Source: Whitmania pigra
Lineage: Eukaryota > Annelida > Clitellata > Hirudinida > Haemopidae
Length of the DNA: 64,000 nucleotides
Assembly (NCBI GenBank): GCA_021613335.1
Contig: JAJTWR010000446.1
Location: 1-64,000 of the forward strand
Direction: 5' to 3'
Positions 58,601-64,000 of this stretch are shown in pieces; positions within the stretch are counted from its first letter, which is position 1; the number at the start of each line of letters is the position of its first letter. The notes under the pieces are model-generated. The model was not told where the DNA came from. It saw nothing but the letters and a program-made list of their open reading frames with translations, and did not search any database. Position numbers and translations under genes: made by a program.

Positions 58601-59766
58601 AAAGGGTGTGTGACTTGCTTATGTTTCATTCTTGCATCAAGTGTTATCATTTGTTCATCTGTGATGCACTTTGTGACTTATTGCAAAGTCATGGTTAACT
58701 CGTTTAGCCAAAACATTACTTAATGACGAGATGTGACTGTGCGTGCACATTCTGTTCTTATAATTGCATCCTATTTGTTAATGATTTTCTCGGTCATGCA
58801 TTATTTATCGGTTCTTTTAATTGCCATGACTAATTCTCTTTGGAAGTGTTTGTGTTCTTGCGAATGTTGTAAATGAATTTATCTTGTGATTTTTTGCTGT
58901 GTCTCTAGTCATCTAGTCAACCTGTTCATGTGGATGGTGTGAAGATGGAGGAGGTTTTGGAGGGTGCCATTGGAACTCTGCATATTATGTCACGAGAGGC
59001 CCAGAATAGAGCTGTCATATGTGGCTTAGACTTCGTTCTTCATATTCTGGTCCAGGTCTGGTTTTAGTTTTTTTTTTTTATTTTAAAAATGAAATGAAAT
59101 AATATGTTTTACAAATTTGATAGCTTTTGCATTATCCAAACGAGAATATACAAAGAGTAGCAACTGGAGTATTGACAGAACTTGCCTCAGAGGCTGAGGG
59201 TGTGGCTATGATTGAAAAACAAGGTGCTGCTGCAAGATTGAGTGAACTTGTTAGATCACATAATGAAACGTTGGGTGAGCACGGCAATACTCAACTGATT
59301 TTTGTTATTGCTAATGATAATGCAACATATGTTTCAGCAACAAATGCTACCAATGTACTTTATCAATTAAAGAGGGAGAAACCTAAAGAACCCCACCATT
59401 TCCAACAAAGAATGTCAAATTCTGACAAATTTCGGACTGGACCAATGCCTGCTCCACCTCCTCTCAATATGGCTGGTGGTTCCATGTGGCCCCAAAAGCA
59501 AATGGCATCTTGGAATGAGGTTAATCTATTCTAGTATAGATAAATTATTAGAAAACAGATGGTTTCTGTTGTTGATCTTGAAATTTTTTGAATTGCAGTG
59601 GGGTAGCAGTGCACCAAACTTTAACCAGCCAAACATCAATCCAGGTATGATTCCGATGAATCATGACTTTTCTGACCTTGATATGGTACCTTCGGAAATG
59701 GGATACGACGGCCAGTATGCTACGAAAAACATGCCTGGGGGCTCCATGATGGGGTGGTTTGACTGA
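55661..59766 (+). CDS. ctnnb1: Beta-catenin copy B (more conserved paralogue), 13 exons
   Basis: Exons: 55661-55700, 55772-56053, 56175-56353, 56875-57179, 57247-57448, 57522-57666, 57904-58007, 58079-58285, 58351-58605, 58909-59055, 59124-59274, 59338-59519, 59599-59766. All phases match, giving 788 residues; human has 781. The phosphodegron is canonical ([14 protein letters not shown]). The alpha-catenin site reads NLINYQDDSDL. The armadillo core has family signatures [60 protein letters not shown] and GLIRNLAL. The TCF-binding Lys of the NVKFLAITT helix is present. The second charged-button Lys, in the NLSDAATK motif of human, is Gln here (NLSDTATQ). The C-terminus is acidic and ends GGSMMGWFD, close to the family's WFDTDL but without the final PDZ ligand. 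It is probably the main beta-catenin of this genome. Confidence 0.95.
56425..56612 (+). mobile_element. SINE-B in intron 3 of beta-catenin B
   Basis: A-box-like TTAGCTGAAAGGG and B-box-like GTGTTCGAAACCC, then CTTGGGAAGGAGCGCTGTAT and the 3' tail CCGCCTCTGATGCTATGCTT and ATATAAATGAAGTTAC. Not present in the matching intron of copy A, so it inserted after the duplication. Confidence 0.88.
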
Positions 59767-60548
59767 GGTACTTGCAAGTGCCAAAGCTTTATGGACTGCT
59801 GGAAATTTTTGACCTTGTTCTCTCATTTCGTCTCATTTTACAAAAAACTCTGAGGCCACTTTAGGCAGGCATATATATTTCTGTTGTTGTGTCACTTAAG
59901 CTGATATGACCAATATTATTTTTTCTATGTATTTTTATATATAGATGTTTTGTTTTCATCTCTTCAATCACGTCTTGTGACTCTCTTATATGTTCTATTT
60001 AAAAGCTAAATGCTCTCTTCATTGAGGATTATTCACTTTAGAAACTTCTGAGTCAAAGTGTTTCATTATTAAATGTTTTAATTATTTCCTAGTAAAATGT
60101 TGATTAAAAAAACTGAATGTTGTATTGGTTCAGAATATATGTTCCAGACTGGTTTGAGGCTTGCAGTGCATGGCTGTGATGTGTTGTTGAAAGATGAGGC
60201 AGTTTATTAACATTGTCTCTCCACCTTAAAGCATTTCCTTTGTCTAGCATTCAGATACCCTTCCACACCCTTCTGTCTTGGTTTGCTTTTCTGTTGCTTA
60301 GAGCAGCTTTAGAGTCCCATTAATGTACTGCTGCCAAAATTTACATGGACATGACCATATCTTGCTTTATGTCGTTCGTTGGGTGCAAGTCTAGCAATGT
60401 CTAAAAATCATTTAAACTAGTACTCTGTTCCCTCGTAAATGCGCACCTTGCTGACTGTCTTCCATTAGTGTTTCGCATATCTCGATGGGTGATTGCTCAC
60501 GTCAGCTGCCGGAGGCTCTGTGTACATCTGTCTGCTCAAGGCGCAATT
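59767..60548. other. 3' region of beta-catenin B
   Basis: Probably includes the 3' untranslated region. Beta-catenin B and the minus-strand exon at 60549 converge here. No features beyond that. Confidence 0.4.
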
Positions 60549-60758
60549 CTAGATGACTGGCTCAGTGTTCATTGGTCTGGAATAATAACTCCCTTTCACA
60601 ACGATCACCTCGTCCAGCTCTGTTTCAGATGTCTTCAGCGATCTTGAAGTTCCGTTGTTCCATGCATAACGATAATATCGCTTTGACCCGTTGAACTTGT
60701 CGTTGACATCAAGGACGCACCTTCGAGGAGGGCAGCGTGCTCTCCCACTTTGAACAAA
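60549..60758 (-). CDS. Probable terminal coding exon of an unidentified gene
   Basis: On the minus strand a 70-codon open stretch starts right after a good acceptor (pyrimidine-rich, ending TTTCAG) and ends in TAG at 60551-60549. It has no ATG, as expected for an internal or terminal exon. Composition is far more balanced than the flanks. Motifs include CVLDVNDKFNGSKRYYR, AWNNGTSRSL and VIVVKGSYYSRPMNTEPVI. I recognise no family. Upstream exons should lie to the right, possibly outside the window. Confidence 0.5.
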   Translation of the reverse strand, partial: FVQSGRARCPPRRCVLDVNDKFNGSKRYYRYAWNNGTSRSLKTSETELDEVIVVKGSYYSRPMNTEPVI

Positions 60759-61019
60759 CTGAAATAAGTTGGAATAATTTGGAATAATTAGGATTTACAA
60801 ATTTGAAAGCATGTTAAACATAAATCCTGTAAGGTTTAGGGTTTAAAGTTACAACAAATATTTAAATAGAGCGATGCATGCGGATGCCATCTCTCGGTGT
60901 TAAAATAAATTTGCCGTTGGTTAGATATTTTGTAGCTGAGGAGATTGTGTTTAATATCATAATTTTTTGTCAGTTATTTGAAAGTTTGAGTTTCTTAAAT
61001 GGTAGATCGAAGAAATGCT

Positions 61020-61082
61020 CATTATAAGTCCAAATCATCTCAGTTATGCAACGGACTATAATCACATAAATAAATAAATAAG
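61020..61082 (+). repeat. Retroposon tail with (AAAT)n
   Basis: TCCAAATCATCTCAGTTATG, then CAACGGACTATAATCACATA and (AAAT)n. Same tail as 4835-4885, and related to the SINE-A 3' end. Confidence 0.6.
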
Positions 61083-61090
61083 TGCTTATT

Positions 61091-61213
61091 TGTGCGACCG
61101 CATGGCCTAATGGCTAAGGCTGCGCCTCTCACGATGGCCGCGCGGATTCAAACCCAGCTGCGGGAACACCGTCCTAATCATCTAGCGATGCAACGGGCGT
61201 TAATAATAGAAGA
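61091..61213 (+). mobile_element. tRNA-derived SINE-A
   Basis: A-box TGGCCTAATGG, B-box-like GGATTCAAACCC and the tail ATCATCTAGCGATGCAACGG. Flanked by AGTGCTTATT (61081-61090) and AGAGCTTATT (61214-61223), a target duplication with one difference. Confidence 0.9.
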
Positions 61214-61399
61214 AGAGCTTATTCGGATATGTAAAAACTCAAATGATCGACTAAATACAAATATCGCTCTCTGGTCCAAGAAGAAGAAGCAATTTGATAA
61301 CCAAATTTAATTTGCATAGAAACGTGGGTAGCAATAATAGCACAGTGATACATAAATATCGACAGGCACCACTGATAAAGTTGAATCAGATCAGCAACT

Positions 61400-61800
61400 T
61401 ACAAGTCACGACCCAGGTATTCGAGGACCAATAACTGAAGATAATCAACAAAATTATCTTATTTCAATGGGTCCTTTTCAGCCCTGATCGCCCGTGCTTC
61501 TCTGTAGATGAAGGAAAATGCCTGCTCACAGCACTTTGTTATGAAGAATTAGAATATAACATTGAAAAGGATAAAGCATTTTGCTTTGTTTGTTCGTTAT
61601 TCTCTTATGGACCTTGGCGTGAACGTAGCGAACTAGCTGGTATTTGGAAGAAGTAAAAACTGAGCAAACGAAAAGCCGAGTAACCCAGACACAAAGAATT
61701 CTTGTTTTGAATTTTTCTTCTGAATCGTATAAGGCAGCACTTGCTGGCTTTTGCCATTACATGTTAAAGAATGGACATTTGATTATCAAGGTTCGGACAC
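61400..61800 (+). pseudogene. ZMYM/hAT-type transposase N-terminal fragment (TTF-like zinc finger)
   Basis: Plus-strand reading in two frames gives DPGIRGPITEDNQQNYLISM, GPFQP, then EYNIEKDKAFCFVCSLFSYG. This matches the TTF-type zinc-finger region of hAT-derived transposases (DPG-R-PI, GP-QP, W-EYS-E-DAAFC--C-LF). A frame change between the blocks shows it is broken. Confidence 0.75.
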
Positions 61801-64000
61801 AAGTACTAATGATTTTTTCTTATAAAAGTTAGATTTTATGTTTATTATCCGGAAAACATTGCCCGCATATTTTATTGTACCATGACTCTTGCGCTATTAA
61901 ATTTGATTAAAGTTTTGAGTTGCTCATAATAGTCCCTATTAGTGACAAATAAATATTGACAAAATATCATCTATGCATTTTTTTGAGTTGGGAAAAACTG
62001 TCCTTTATGTGCCCGATTGCATTTGCTTTTGGTACATCCCTGATTGACATTACTTGTGATTACCTGAGATTGATCCTCCTGATAGCATAACTAACTAAAG
62101 GTTTAAATAATTTGATTTTTGCACAGATTAAGTAATTTATAATCTTAATTTGGAGACTATTAGGCATTATAAACAATTTTAAAGCGGGAATTTTGCTAGT
62201 TGGGATGGCACTCAGCATATCTGAGCAGGGCCGTCGAGAGAAACAAAAAGTGCCGGTTCGGGACTTTTCTGGGTCCTCCTTTCCACCACTAGTCATATCT
62301 AGATGATTCAGTTGAAAAGCCAAAGGTATAAAATAATAGAATGGTATGAAGTTGCTCAAACTTAATAAAATATGAAAACAAAAATTAAAATTTTTAAATT
62401 TTCATTTCAGCTCACCAAAATTATTTTACCTCTCCCCATATAAAAAAAACTCCGGATTTGAGAAAATTAGGTGAGTTTCCCTGAAAGAGGTTGAAGGAGA
62501 ATTTTCCTTTCTTACTTTTCAACATCAAAGTAACAATAAAAATTGTATGCGTAATTACCCATTTCAATTTTGAGCTCTAATGTTCATGGGTTCCTAAACT
62601 TTGCTAGGTCCAGGTGCGCTGTACCCCCCTCTCGTTGGACCTGTATCTGAAAGCAGATGTTACCTAAAATCCTAACACTTACAATTGGATATCGTGTGTC
62701 AAAAAACTATTAGCATTAATATTTGGAAAATTCGTTGGTCAGTCGTATGTGTAATGCCTACGAGCAGGTATATGACATTCTTGCTATTTGGGCGACTGTG
62801 ACCTCTAAGCAAGCATAACTCAAGTTGGTCCAATTTCTGATTTTATTTATCAATCTAATGCCCAATAATGTTTGTACTAATTTCAAACTCAAAAAGCTAA
62901 GCAAGTTTATTTTATTTGCATATATTAAAATAAAACCTGTCGAGGTTATCAACTGTAAATTCAATAAAGGTAAAAATATTTTTAGTGATTGAGTACAACT
63001 TAATTTAAAATATTGTTATATTATTCATCTTATTAATGTTTATTTTTGTTTTTGTGATTGTGAACTTGACATTGGGTAATTCGACCTGCGCGGTGTGGAA
63101 AAGCACGCTGTATGATAAGGACGACGGTCGTGGTGACGGGTTTGCCAAGCGGTTACTGCTAATTTAGAAGTTGAAGAAATTAACATTGAACATCAGGATA
63201 GCTTTGGTTCTGTAGGTTGCATTATTTTGTAGCCTTTTTCTTAAAATTTATCTTGAAAGTTGGTTTGAATGTCAATCACATTGAATGACTTTGCTTACAC
63301 GTAGTTACATCATTATTCAACGATTGCATGCAGGTGATATTAGCCTCGTGCCTATTTCAAATACGGTATATTTACTTAAGTGATCGATAGTAATTGCAAT
63401 TATTTTATGTTGTTTGGATGGATCACATATTCTTTATTACATGTCATTACAATTCGAGGTTTTTGCCAAAGATGGCTTTACATTATGATGCAGTAATTAG
63501 CATAAGATGCCAAAACAAAGTGTTATGTTAGTTTTCTTAACATTTTGGAATTTAAACAGTTTGTTGTGCATATGCATAACTCCTGAGTAGAATTTGTATT
63601 GTGAAAATACGTTTTATAGCAACGGCCGCTGTGATGGCAAGATTTGTTGCAATCCAAATTGTATTTTCGAGCATGTGTTTTATTTTTATAAATTTATGTA
63701 GAGCTAAAGTTTATAATTAATCAACATTCGGTGTTTGTCTAAAGCTTTGTTTGTTTTGCCATTGAGTCATGAAGCTAAAGAACCATTGGATTTAATTTAG
63801 ATGCAAACATTGATGACCTTTGACTTTTGGCCTCTCAGTAGATGTTTATGATCTTTATATCACAACTGATTTGTTGACAAATGATATAGGCACAGCAATA
63901 ATGTGGGCTTCTGTGATTGAAGTCAATGGTTAAAGTTTAAAAATATTGAAAAGTTAAAGTTCATGGGGTCACAAAGAACCGAGAGCTGTTGTGCAGTTTA
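61801..64000. other. Intergenic, little recognised
   Basis: AT-rich. A hAT-like start CAGGGCCGTCGAGAGAAAC lies at 62226. A GC-rich patch at 63085-63170 (ACCTGCGCGGTGTGGAAAAG, ACGACGGTCGTGGTGACGGG) stands out and may be an exon or 5' untranslated sequence, on either strand. No gene can be supported. Confidence 0.4.

Overview
This is an AT-rich piece of an animal nuclear genome. Genes are split by spliceosomal introns with GT-AG borders, and coding exons sit in a background of simple repeats, tRNA-derived SINEs, broken LINEs and hAT-type transposon debris. The gene set (nicotinic acetylcholine receptor, PDZD11, Bicaudal-C, beta-catenin) points to a bilaterian invertebrate. I cannot name the phylum or species from sequence alone. 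No bacterial, plasmid, CRISPR, rRNA or functional tRNA features were seen.

Layout from left to right. 1-1832: a head-to-tail array on the minus strand of one intact intronless TFIIB-like gene, one copy missing its zinc ribbon, and one small remnant. 3185-9010: LINE, LTR, MITE and satellite-like repeats, with one acetylcholine-receptor exon at 6910-7058. 9536-12536: five exons of an alpha-type nicotinic receptor (minus). 13098-14474: a complete six-exon PDZD11 gene (plus), head-to-head with the receptor. 16560-34221: a 21-exon Bicaudal-C (BICC1) gene (minus), with KH-type domains at the 5' end and a SAM domain at the 3' end. 34620-37890: an inverted repeat pair and two broken non-LTR retrotransposons. 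38618-42471 and 55661-59766: two complete 13-exon beta-catenin genes in the same orientation. 43900-51000, between them: an unidentified minus-strand gene candidate, a duplicated gene for a small two-helix membrane protein, and an R2-like retrotransposon that splits the second duplicate. 51000-55000: hAT remnants and an LTR-like repeat. 60549-60758: a likely terminal exon of an unknown minus-strand gene, followed by SINEs and a ZMYM/hAT-type transposase fragment.

BICC1 and beta-catenin are both linked to Wnt signalling in other animals, but nothing here shows co-regulation. The most informative observations are: the asymmetric beta-catenin pair with a 126-bp identical tract and a copy-specific armadillo duplication; the SINE whose 3' end matches the local CR1/L2-like LINE tail; the receptor with Asn at the pore 9' gate position; the TFIIB array shaped by deletion at short direct repeats; and the unrecognised tandem membrane-protein family.
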